A program made the position numbers and the translations under genes. Below are positions 7,546-13,408 of a stretch of 16,394 nt of DNA, piece by piece. This DNA comes from Chlorobiota bacterium (lineage in GTDB: Bacteria; Bacteroidota; Ignavibacteria; Ignavibacteriales; Ignavibacteriaceae): positions 1 to 16,394 of the forward strand of contig RHKR01000007.1 of NCBI GenBank assembly GCA_008363265.1, in the 5' to 3' direction. Under the pieces are notes generated by a model. It was not told where the DNA came from. It made no database searches and saw only the letters and a list, made by a program, of their open reading frames with translations. The stretch's first letter is position 1. The number at the start of each line of letters is the position of its first letter.

Positions 7546-8100
7546 TTACCTCAGATTTCTGGGCTTATAAAGTTTTTCCCAACTGGAATATGTGTACTTC
7601 CCGTCGTATTGAAATGCGCTCATGATCTGAAGTTTGATCTTGAATGATCTGATCTTCGATCTGTACGTGGTTTCGTTTCCGAGGCTGTCGTAATAGCTGA
7701 ACTTCATGGAAGTCACACCCCAATTTGATGCCACAGGAGTTGCTGCATTCAGGACACGGTACAATGGTTTATCGTTGGGATTCGGAGTGTTTGAAAGTTC
7801 ACTTGTCTGCCCAAGGTAATATTTCACAGAGTCGACCACTCCGTTGTTGTCGAAATCTCCACGCACGGTTATCCGCTCCGACTCTGCTCTGACGATCTTT
7901 ATCGAGTCTGTGACCCTGTAGCCGGTATTCTTGAGGTCAAAGTGGAGCATGTCGGAGAGAGCTACCATGTTCTGCTGGGTGTTGGTGTTCATGTATTGCT
8001 CCGAAGCAGTAACCGAGAGGTTATTGTTGACGTTCATCAGCATGAGTGTAACAAATGCAGAAATAACTGTTGCGCCCAGCAGATCGAGTACCGCGTTCAT
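7546..8100 (-). CDS. PilW-like minor pilin or pseudopilin
   Basis: The 184-residue protein begins with a membrane helix (about residues 5-24, LLGATVISAFVTLMLMNV), followed by a polar helix ending QQNMVALSDMLHFDLKNTGYR. This last phrase matches the family habit of PilW-type proteins, in which a 'L..dlr.aGY' motif follows the N-terminal helix. Afterwards come beta strands with VDSVKYYLG at about 88-96 and LYRVLN at about 115-120, again typical of PilW. No prepilin peptidase site precedes the helix. The ATG lies 2 bases after the stop of the preceding gene, and the next gene begins 3 bases after this one ends. The family call is moderate and is strengthened by the order V-W-X-X. Confidence 0.65.
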   Translation of the reverse strand: MNAVLDLLGATVISAFVTLMLMNVNNNLSVTASEQYMNTNTQQNMVALSDMLHFDLKNTGYRVTDSIKIVRAESERITVRGDFDNNGVVDSVKYYLGQTSELSNTPNPNDKPLYRVLNAATPVASNWGVTSMKFSYYDSLGNETTYRSKIRSFKIKLQIMSAFQYDGKYTYSSWEKLYKPRNLR

Positions 8101-8102
8101 GG

Positions 8103-8624
8103 CTAAAATATTCCTACATATTCAAGAATAATGCTTCGTTGTAGATAGGGACTCGAGACTGTCACCCTTATCTTCTTGGCGAATGTTTTGGTGGTCACGT
8201 TTGAGTCGGGCCAGGTTTCACTTACGTAACTCACTGTTGAGGCTACCGTAAAATTTTCGGCTCTCGGAGAACTCACGATCCTGCGATAGTTGTTATAGTC
8301 GTCGAAGTCATCAAAATTTCTGAGGCTGTTAAAGTTCCCGGTGTATGATGAATCGGGTGCGACGTAGGCTTCGTTGGCATCTCTTCCAAGAGAGTTTACA
8401 GCAGTAAGGTTGTTCACGGTGGAAATGGTGCCCGACACTTCTGCTTCGTCAAACTTTTTCATTTTTGCCTCTTCGATAAGTGACTGTCCAAATCCGATGG
8501 CTGAGATCTGAAATTCACTCGAAACCGCCACATCAGTCTGATTCAGAATGATATTATTGGTCGAGAGAACAAAGAGACCGAACAGGATGAGACCACCAAG
8601 AGTGATCAACGTGTTGGGAGCCAC
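8103..8624 (-). CDS. PilV-like minor pilin or pseudopilin, first gene of the operon
   Basis: The 173-residue protein starts with GTG at 8624 (MAPNTLITLGG); upstream in frame there is no ATG before a stop at 8673-8675. A membrane helix covers residues about 5-24. The following segment ISAIGFGQSLIEEAKMKKFDE resembles the PilV/GspI-type 'A..laqsliEe.k...fde' phrase of minor pilins. A beta-rich C-terminal domain follows. No GFxxxE signature is seen. It is the first of four adjacent pilin-like genes, so its upstream 100 bases (8625-8727) should hold the promoter, but I could not identify a convincing one. The GTG start and weak ribosome binding site leave the exact N-terminus uncertain. Confidence 0.6.
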   Translation of the reverse strand: MAPNTLITLGGLILFGLFVLSTNNIILNQTDVAVSSEFQISAIGFGQSLIEEAKMKKFDEAEVSGTISTVNNLTAVNSLGRDANEAYVAPDSSYTGNFNSLRNFDDFDDYNNYRRIVSSPRAENFTVASTVSYVSETWPDSNVTTKTFAKKIRVTVSSPYLQRSIILEYVGIF

Positions 8625-8727
8625 GGGGCAGAATCCGGGAAAAATGAAAAAATGTAGTTTACAGGATAGAATTTAATCAGAAGGAATGACTAAATCAAGT
8701 GATACGCCTCACCATTATTGGTTTGGG

Positions 8728-9225
8728 TCAGATGAAAAGCTCCATTCTGTGAAGAAAAACATCCTTGGTAATGTTTCTGGCAGCAGCTTCCACATACTGG
8801 ATGTAGAAGGTCTTAAGTTTTATAGCCGGAATACCGAAGAGAAAACTGATCCTGGTGATGATGGCCACCTCTTCGATGGTGACTTTACCGTCGACGAGCA
8901 TCATCTCGAAGAGGTCGTAGATCAAAGAAAGTTTGTCACTTTTTTTAGGGGGAATGATAACGTTCAGGCCTTTATCGGGTCTGAAGGTGATCTCGGCGAT
9001 CTCGTAATCGGTAAATCCGAACTCGTGACCGGTTTTTTTTATAAGGTCTGATTCGGAGAAATGTATCTCGTTGTCACCGGCAGCGAGGTAGGCAAGGATC
9101 GAGAGGATGTTTTTCCTGGCGGCAGGATCTTCAGGTATCCGTTTCTGATCCGTGGCAGGGTCCTCAGCCCGGCTGGTGCGACCGGTCTGTCTGTCAGGTG
9201 AATTCTTGTTGTTCAGTTTATCCAA
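8728..9225 (-). CDS. TerB-like domain protein
   Basis: The 165-residue protein has a polar, probably disordered N-terminal tail (residues 1-38) and a helical domain with LIYDLFEMMLVDGKVTIEEVAIITRISFLFGI (in pieces: LIYDLFEMMLVDG at about 101-113, KVTIEE after it). This is the acidic 'DG.v...E' pattern of TerB/tellurite-resistance-like domains, which are thought to bind metal ions and act at the membrane. The start is a TTG that overlaps the last 13 bases of the upstream gene; no other start exists between it and the domain. It is coupled to the DUF454 gene. Tellurite resistance itself is not implied. Confidence 0.65.
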   Translation of the reverse strand: MDKLNNKNSPDRQTGRTSRAEDPATDQKRIPEDPAARKNILSILAYLAAGDNEIHFSESDLIKKTGHEFGFTDYEIAEITFRPDKGLNVIIPPKKSDKLSLIYDLFEMMLVDGKVTIEEVAIITRISFLFGIPAIKLKTFYIQYVEAAARNITKDVFLHRMELFI

Positions 9226-9533
9226 AACGTAAAGACGGCTGAGATTGTTAGAGAGACGACGATCATGCCGACGGTGATTATCTTGGCGCGAAGCGGCATT
9301 TTGCCCCCGGAGTGGTAGTATGAGATGTATTTCCCGACATACCTGTTATGGAGGATCATATTATGGAATTTTTCCGAGCTGCGCGCGAAAAGCAGTGAAG
9401 CCAGGATCAGGAAGATGGTTCCGGGCATAAGAGGAATGATAAACCCTATCACGCCAAGGACGAGGAATATCATTCCGATTCCGAAGAAGATGTATCGTTT
9501 AAGCTTGTTGTTCTCGATCTTTATTCTGCTCAT
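9213..9533 (-). CDS. DUF454 (YbaN-like) inner membrane protein
   Basis: The 106-residue protein has membrane helices at about 12-32, 36-48 and 82-105. It carries the family's central pattern, GFIIPLMPGTIFLILASLLF followed by ARSSEKFHNMIL (residues about 29-60), as in Escherichia coli YbaN. The basic N-terminus suggests a cytoplasmic start. The ATG follows AAAGG. The function of the family is unknown. It precedes, and overlaps, the TerB-like gene, and follows the STAS gene by 48 bases in the same direction, so the three are probably one transcription unit. Confidence 0.85.
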   Translation of the reverse strand: MSRIKIENNKLKRYIFFGIGMIFLVLGVIGFIIPLMPGTIFLILASLLFARSSEKFHNMILHNRYVGKYISYYHSGGKMPLRAKIITVGMIVVSLTISAVFTFWIN

Positions 9534-9581
9534 CAGGACCTTTTTATGATAAACAATTTATCAGGTTATAAAAAAGTTCCA

Positions 9582-9932
9582 TCAGCCTTGAGGATTTCTC
9601 TCTTCGTTCCACTGCTTAAGGGAGTCGGAGAGGCCTGAAATATCGAGTATCTGCTGCACCTGGGGCGAAATATTGGCGAGTGTAACCATATCCATGAAGT
9701 GGAGCCCTGTCTGAGGAGCTTTGGCCATGGCTGCCCTGAACAGGAGGAGGAAAGCGCGAATGCCTGCAGAGGAGACGTAGTCGACCTTATCGAGATCGAT
9801 CACAATGGGCGCGCGGAATTCATTGATAAATGGTTCAACAGTGTTCCTGAACTCCTCGACCGAGGCGGCGTTCAGAGAGCCTTCGCACATGATGAAGTAT
9901 TTGTTGTCTTCTGCGTTGATCGTAAAATACAT
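9582..9932 (-). CDS. STAS domain protein, anti-sigma factor antagonist type
   Basis: The 116-residue single-domain protein has the SpoIIAA-like pattern: an N-terminal strand pair, APIVIDLDKV at 41-50, then DYVSSAGIRAFLLL at 51-64. In this family a Ser in that loop (Ser54 or Ser55 here) is phosphorylated by a partner kinase to switch binding. The C-terminus follows with VQQILDISGL at 92-101. Such proteins bind anti-sigma kinases or act in other partner-switching circuits. No kinase or phosphatase gene lies in the window, so the circuit is unknown. The ATG at 9932 follows a purine-rich GGATAGAAGA. The gene is divergent from the META lipoprotein gene, with about 175 bases between them. Confidence 0.85.
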   Translation of the reverse strand: MYFTINAEDNKYFIMCEGSLNAASVEEFRNTVEPFINEFRAPIVIDLDKVDYVSSAGIRAFLLLFRAAMAKAPQTGLHFMDMVTLANISPQVQQILDISGLSDSLKQWNEERNPQG

Positions 9933-10063
9933 TCTTCTATCCGGAAAGAGTTAAATCAAAGACCACAATATATGAAGTTTTGAGGTTTTGGAGACATCAT
10001 TGTGACCGGCCTCTTTTTTTTGAAAATGTGACAGGAGTTGAAACTTAATGAACTCTGAATCAG

Positions 10064-10069
10064 TATAAT
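10064..10069 (+). promoter_or_regulatory. Possible -10 element upstream of the META lipoprotein gene
   Basis: TATAAT lies 39 bases before the lipoprotein ATG, within TATAATTG, one base from TAnnTTTG. A TTGAAA exists at 10038-10043, but the spacing (20 bases to TATAAT) is longer than usual. Weak support. Confidence 0.25.
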
Positions 10070-10107
10070 TGCAATTGAGATCTTTCAAACTATTAACGGA
10101 AAAGAAA

Positions 10108-10533
10108 ATGAAAATGAGAATTTTTGCCGCAACAGTGCTTGCAGCCCTTGTTTTTGCTGGTTGTTCATCAGTAATGCAATACGCTGATGACGCGATACTT
10201 TACAGTAACATCTGGAAACTTGAGAAGCTGAACGGTGTTCCGGTTGTGGCACCCGGAGGGAAGGATGTTACCCTTGCGATCGTGGCCGGTCTTAACAGTG
10301 TTACGGGAAGCGGGAGCTGCAACCAGTACTTCGCAGACGCTTCCGTCTCCGGGAACAAGCTTACATTCGGTAATCTTGGATCGACGAAGATGGCATGCGA
10401 TGACATGAACCTTGAGATATCGTACTTCCAAAAACTGAAGGAAGTTGACAGTTTCGCCGTGAACATGAACAAACTGACACTTTACTCGGGCGGCAAGGTG
10501 GTCCTCGAGTTTTCAGTGCTTCAGAAAAAGTAG
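10108..10533 (+). CDS. META-domain lipoprotein (HslJ-like)
   Basis: I start the gene at the ATG at 10108 (141 residues, MKMRIFAATV) rather than at a TTG 39 bases earlier: the ATG follows GGAAAAG and gives a clean signal peptide. The hydrophobic core is at residues 5-17, and the lipobox FAGC puts the acylated Cys at 19. The mature part is a META domain: WKLEKLNGVPV at about 35-45, GSGSCNQYFA at about 70-79, GNKLTFG near 86-92, and TKMACDD at about 97-103. These are the family's W.L..lnG, GC N.y and T.MAC signatures. Such proteins sit in the outer membrane or periplasm; HslJ is linked to heat and novobiocin response in Escherichia coli. It stands alone, followed by the GNAT gene 87 bases later. 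Confidence 0.88.
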   Translation: MKMRIFAATVLAALVFAGCSSVMQYADDAILYSNIWKLEKLNGVPVVAPGGKDVTLAIVAGLNSVTGSGSCNQYFADASVSGNKLTFGNLGSTKMACDDMNLEISYFQKLKEVDSFAVNMNKLTLYSGGKVVLEFSVLQKK

Positions 10534-10620
10534 TTCCGGCACAAAAAATACCTTTATTTCGCCCTTTAAAAGAGCTAAATTAAAGTTTGCTTTTTTAAAA
10601 TTTCCGGAGCTATCTTCAGC

Positions 10621-11175
10621 ATGGCAGAACCATTTGTAATCCGCACAGAAAACCTTGACCTGGTTAACTCGAACGCACGCCACATTCAGCTTCTCAGAGA
10701 AGAAGAGGAATTATTCGAAAAAGAGTACGGCTGGAAAGTTGAAAAAGGATATCTGGAGTTTCCGGAGGCACTGGAGCTTATTCACAGCCTTTTGGCACAT
10801 GGCCCGGGTTTCGGAGAGTGGGGTTTCTATCTCTTCGTTCACCGGAAGGATAAAGCACTCATAGGTGCCGGCGGTTTCAAAGGAAGACCAAACAACGGAG
10901 TGGTTGAGATAGGTTACGGTACTGCCGAGAAATACAGAGGCAAGGGTTTTGCTACAGAGGCAGCCAGGGCTTTCCTCCACTTCTCATTCAGGGACAGCTC
11001 GATCATAAAAGTGGTGGCACACACAAGACCTGAGATTAATGCTTCGAATCATATACTGAACAAACTGAAGTTCGTCAGAACTGATGACTATGTCGATCCT
11101 GTCGACGGTTTGGTATGGAGATATGAGATGACCCGCAGCATGTACTTCCAGAAGAAGCGCGCCGGGGAGCTCTAA
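10621..11175 (+). CDS. GNAT family N-acetyltransferase
   Basis: The 184-residue protein has the RimJ/RimL-like GNAT order: TENLDLV at 9-15 (the 'T.rL.L' start), a central strand IGAGGFKG at 81-88, then VEIGYGTAEKYRGKGFATEAARAF across 95-118. The acetyl-CoA pyrophosphate loop is RGKGFA at 106-111. VVAHTRPEINASNHILNKLKF near 131-151 is the usual motif B, with Asn142-type Ser/Asn contacts ('N..S..vl.klGF'). The substrate cannot be read from sequence. The Shine-Dalgarno (CCGGAG) is a little far (about 13 bases) from the ATG. A terminator follows. Confidence 0.92.
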   Translation: MAEPFVIRTENLDLVNSNARHIQLLREEEELFEKEYGWKVEKGYLEFPEALELIHSLLAHGPGFGEWGFYLFVHRKDKALIGAGGFKGRPNNGVVEIGYGTAEKYRGKGFATEAARAFLHFSFRDSSIIKVVAHTRPEINASNHILNKLKFVRTDDYVDPVDGLVWRYEMTRSMYFQKKRAGEL

Positions 11176-11195
11176 GAAGTGACGTGCAATTTTTT

Positions 11196-11228
11196 AAAGG
11201 CTGTTCCACCCCGGTTCAGCCTTTTTTT
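11196..11228 (+). terminator. Rho-independent terminator after the acetyltransferase gene
   Basis: AAAGGCTG (11196-11203) pairs with CAGCCTTT (11217-11224), followed by T's through 11228. It lies 20 bases after the stop. Any promoter for the following J-domain gene must therefore lie within the repeat-filled stretch after it. Confidence 0.85.
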
Positions 11229-11235
11229 ATTCGGA

Positions 11236-11370
11236 ATAGACCACGGACAACACAGATGACGCGGATTCACACGGATTTAGATAGACCACGGATGACGCAG
11301 ATGACGCGGATTCACACGGATTTAGACAGACCACGGACAACACAGATGACGCGGATTCACACGGATGAGG
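11236..11370. repeat. Three tandem 45-bp repeats, CACGGAT/CACAGAT type
   Basis: Units begin at 11236, 11281 and 11326 and are nearly identical: unit 2 differs from unit 1 by a few bases in the middle, and unit 3 ends in GATGAGG instead of GATTTAG. Each unit contains nested short words (CACGGA, CACAGAT, GCGGAT, CACACGGAT), so the 45-bp unit itself seems built from 8-12-bp words. I recognise this style as a dispersed intergenic repeat seen in Bacteroidota-Chlorobiota-type genomes. The frame is open, but this is not treated as a gene. Confidence 0.92.
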
Positions 11371-11373
11371 TTT

Positions 11374-11457
11374 CACACTCCACACTCTACACCCTACACT
11401 CTACACTCCACACTCTACACCCTACACTCTACACTCCACACCCCACACTCCACACTA
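11374..11457. repeat. Twelve tandem 7-bp repeats YACACYC directly before a start codon
   Basis: The stretch splits exactly into 12 heptamers of CACACTC, TACACTC, TACACCC or CACACCC; the last is CACACTA. A higher-order 28-bp unit (CACACTC, TACACCC, TACACTC, TACACTC) occurs twice. The top strand contains no G. The array ends 1 base before the ATG at 11459, so it fills the ribosome binding region of the J-domain gene. Confidence 0.93.
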
Positions 11458-11458
11458 A

Positions 11459-12406
11459 ATGTCTAGATTACTAAACTATTACGAACTCGAAGAAAAGTAC
11501 CGCCTGGCTCAAAAGTATTACGATGCCAGCAGATACAGGGATGCCTATGCCTTGGCAGGTGAGATCCGTGAAGAGATAATGAGCGGACTGGATACCGTAA
11601 AACTATCCAGGAATATCGCGAAGGGAGCCGGATGGCTGGCGGCATTTCTTACGGGTGGTTTCGGTGCCGAGGATCTACTGATAGTGCCTGCCGTAAACAA
11701 GGTGATACTTTCGCTTTTCGGGGTTAACCTTGAGGGTTTGATGGACCTCCTGGGGCGCGCCACTTACATGAAACTGATCTGCAGCACACTTGACACCTCT
11801 ATTATGGCGCGTGTGCCGCAACAAGAGATGCTGAGGGATTTTTTGATCCTGTACAAACTTAGCAATTCCAAACAGGACGACTCCTGGCTTAAAGGGGTGC
11901 TCCGTCTGATCAATCCTTTTGCCGGTGAGGGGCTAAACGGAAATGAACACCATTTTGATATTCCCCGCCTCCTGAATGAACTTTATGTTGAGGCCAGTAA
12001 ACTCTCCCTTGATACCGAGCCTTACGGTGACCTGCTGATCATCTACCTCCACGCATTCGGTTACCGGACCAATAATCTCTACCATTTCCTCTATATCGGA
12101 CGGGAGCATCTCGTTCGAGACTACGACAACGCGAGTGCTTCGGGTTCCAACCGCTACAAGGCATATACTTCGTCCGGCAGCACCACTTCAACCGGGAGTT
12201 ATGTTGATCCGATGGATAAATATTACGGCGATATTCTTGGTTTGAACGGTGATTATTCCAAGGAAAACATCAAGAAGAAATACCGTGACCGTATGAAGGA
12301 GAATCACCCCGATTCGAACTCAGGAGGGGGGCGGTCAACCGAGGAGAGGGCGAAGCAGATAAACGCGGCTTACGCCTGGTTCAAAAAGAAGTACGGTTTC
12401 AGGTAA
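11459..12406 (+). CDS. C-terminal J-domain (DnaJ-like) protein
   Basis: The 315-residue protein ends in a J-domain (about 254-312): YYGDILGLNGDYSKENIKKKYR, then HPD at 283-285, then KQINAAYAWFKKKYG. The HPD loop is the contact that stimulates DnaK-type Hsp70 ATPase. The first 225 residues are not recognised: a helical start (TPR-like phrase LAQKYYDASRYRDAYALAGEI in pieces at 16-36), then hydrophobic stretches at about 56-90 that could be membrane-associated but are short. A Ser/Thr/Gly linker (226-248) joins the two parts. There is no Gly/Phe-rich region and no zinc finger, so it is a specialised co-chaperone. The ATG directly follows a TAA and a purine-free repeat, so no Shine-Dalgarno exists. 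The gene ends by overlapping the converging rhomboid gene by 8 bases. Confidence 0.85.
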   Translation: MSRLLNYYELEEKYRLAQKYYDASRYRDAYALAGEIREEIMSGLDTVKLSRNIAKGAGWLAAFLTGGFGAEDLLIVPAVNKVILSLFGVNLEGLMDLLGRATYMKLICSTLDTSIMARVPQQEMLRDFLILYKLSNSKQDDSWLKGVLRLINPFAGEGLNGNEHHFDIPRLLNELYVEASKLSLDTEPYGDLLIIYLHAFGYRTNNLYHFLYIGREHLVRDYDNASASGSNRYKAYTSSGSTTSTGSYVDPMDKYYGDILGLNGDYSKENIKKKYRDRMKENHPDSNSGGGRSTEERAKQINAAYAWFKKKYGFR

Positions 12407-13046
12407 AATAGTTGTCGCGGTAATAGCGGCGTCTTTCATCCCCTTCATCTTCCTCGTCCTCCCATGAGTACTTTTTTGGCGGATCATCTTTTCTGTAAAG
12501 AAGAGCGGTGATCACACCGGCAATGCCGCCGGAGAGGTGCCCCTCCCATGAAACGCCTGTATCAACCGGAAGAAGTCCCATCGAGAGTGAGCCACCATAA
12601 AGAAAAACAACGATCAGAGCCAGACCTATCGATCTCATGTCACGACGCGTTATACCGCTGAAAAATAGAAATGCAGCCAGTCCATAAACAATGGTCGAAG
12701 CACCAATGTGGATGGCCGACCTGCCGATAACCCAGAGGATCGCCCCGCTGAGAACATACATCAGGGGTACAGCCTTGCGGGAAGCGTGGGGGTAAAAGAA
12801 AAGAACAAGAAAACCGAGAAAAAAGAGGGGCGGAGTATTCGCCATCAGATGACTGAAATCGCCATGGATCAGCGGCGCGATCAGGATACCGAGGAGGTGG
12901 TCGGTATCGCGTGGGGTGATCCCGAGCCAGCTGAGTGAGAATCCGGTGAGCCACTCAATGATCTTGATGACCCAAAGTATTGTGATAAAAAGAGAGGGAA
13001 TTGTTACAGCATAGCTGATACGGTCCCATATTACCTGAAGGTTCAG
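12399..13046 (-). CDS. Rhomboid family intramembrane serine protease, probable CTG start
   Basis: An ATG-only reading begins at 12845 and gives 148 residues, but this loses the first part of the fold. The frame stays open to a stop at 13068-13070. Upstream of that ATG it encodes a first membrane helix (ITILWVIKIIEWL) and the typical rhomboid phrase LLGILIAPLIHGDFSHL before MANTPPLFFLG. The likely start is the CTG at 13046, six bases after AGAGGA; no ATG, GTG or TTG is available between. The product would be 215 residues. The catalytic Ser is in HIGAS and the catalytic His in WEGHLSG, both in the expected helices. The C-terminus is a charged tail (RKDDPPKKYSWEDEEDEGDE in part). These enzymes cut membrane proteins within the bilayer. 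The exact start is uncertain; an N-terminal frameshift is an alternative. Confidence 0.75.
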   Translation of the reverse strand: MNLQVIWDRISYAVTIPSLFITILWVIKIIEWLTGFSLSWLGITPRDTDHLLGILIAPLIHGDFSHLMANTPPLFFLGFLVLFFYPHASRKAVPLMYVLSGAILWVIGRSAIHIGASTIVYGLAAFLFFSGITRRDMRSIGLALIVVFLYGGSLSMGLLPVDTGVSWEGHLSGGIAGVITALLYRKDDPPKKYSWEDEEDEGDERRRYYRDNYFT

Positions 13047-13143
13047 ATGAAGTCCTCTGTGTTTCGGTTATTTGAAAAAGCCTCGTAAGGGATCAAAATC
13101 AAGGGATCGTGAAAAAAATCTCCCGAAAATCCACAGTACAGCC

Positions 13144-13173
13144 TTGCAATATAAAATATTTTTCGTAATTTTG
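13144..13173 (+). promoter_or_regulatory. Bacteroidota-type promoter of tRNA-Lys
   Basis: TTG at 13144-13146, exactly 19 bases, then TAATTTTG at 13166-13173. This is a perfect match to TAnnTTTG. The start of transcription would fall at about 13178-13181, right at the mature 5' end of the tRNA. Confidence 0.65.
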
Positions 13174-13177
13174 CGGT

Positions 13178-13250
13178 GCACCTTTAGCTCAGTTGGTAGA
13201 GCATATGACTCTTAATCATCAGGTCGCGGGTTCGAGTCCCGCAAGGTGCA
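13178..13250 (+). tRNA. tRNA-Lys (anticodon CTT)
   Basis: The 73-nt sequence folds as a full cloverleaf. The acceptor arm GCACCTT (13178-13184) pairs with AAGGTGC (13243-13249). The D arm is TAGCTCAGTTGGTAGAGC. The anticodon loop CTCTTAA places CTT at 13211-13213. The T arm is GCGGGTTCGAGTCCCGC, and the discriminator is A13250. The 3' CCA is not encoded (the following bases are CAA). It reads codon AAG. A terminator follows 8 bases later. The 3' half of such genes is a common integration site, and the region to its right differs in base composition. Confidence 0.98.
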
Positions 13251-13257
13251 CAAAAAG

Positions 13258-13297
13258 AAACCCTTGTAAGAAAATAACTTACAAGGGTTTTTGTTTT
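13258..13297. terminator. Bidirectional terminator after tRNA-Lys
   Basis: AAACCCTTGTAAG (13258-13270) pairs perfectly with CTTACAAGGGTTT (13278-13290) around a 7-base loop. T-rich tails lie on both sides: TTTTTGTTTTT on the plus strand and TTTCTTTTTG on the minus strand. It can end both the tRNA transcript and the converging two-gene operon. Confidence 0.92.
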
Positions 13298-13322
13298 TAA
13301 AATCAGGTTGGTTCGAGGTACG

Positions 13323-13346
13323 GTATAACAGAAAGTATAACAGAAA
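13323..13346. repeat. Two tandem 12-bp copies, GTATAACAGAAA
   Basis: GTATAACAGAAA occurs twice head to tail, with nothing between. It lies in the 110-base gap between the tRNA terminator and the end of the AT-rich operon. The gap otherwise shows no recognisable gene, and no copy of the tRNA 3' end was seen. Confidence 0.7.
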
Positions 13347-13408
13347 TGATCTTTTTCAACCGAATTTGAAGTTTTTGAAGTGCAAAACACCAACTTATCT
13401 AATTCTAT

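Noticed and set aside
8686..9051. A 121-codon plus-strand reading frame
   Set aside because: It lies opposite the TerB-like gene, has no recognisable motifs, and the minus-strand frame shows family features and operon coupling.
8728..9225. A tellurite resistance function for the TerB-like gene
   Set aside because: The TerB-like fold occurs in many proteins unrelated to tellurite, and no other ter genes are present.
9989..10020. Possible terminator between the STAS and META genes (GAGG...CCTC followed by T's)
   Set aside because: Only four good pairs with a long loop; the genes on both sides are divergent, so no terminator is needed here.
10069..10107. Upstream TTG start for the META lipoprotein
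   Set aside because: It would put 13 extra polar residues before the signal peptide, whereas the ATG at 10108 gives a normal lipoprotein signal with a ribosome binding site.
11236..11457. Possible CRISPR array
   Set aside because: Units are directly contiguous with no unique spacers, and there are no cas genes nearby.
11184..11474. A 96-codon plus-strand reading frame with 15-residue repeats of the RPRTTQMTRIHTDLD type
   Set aside because: It arises because the 45-bp repeat is a multiple of three. It begins before the terminator hairpin, has no ribosome binding site, runs through the heptamer array and overlaps the J-domain gene in another frame.
12640..12954. A 104-codon minus-strand frame overlapping the rhomboid gene
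   Set aside because: Pro/Arg-rich translation without motifs; the rhomboid frame across the same bases shows catalytic motifs and membrane helices.
13184..13393. A 69-codon minus-strand frame spanning the tRNA
   Set aside because: It is antisense to the tRNA and its terminator and shows no coding features beyond chance.
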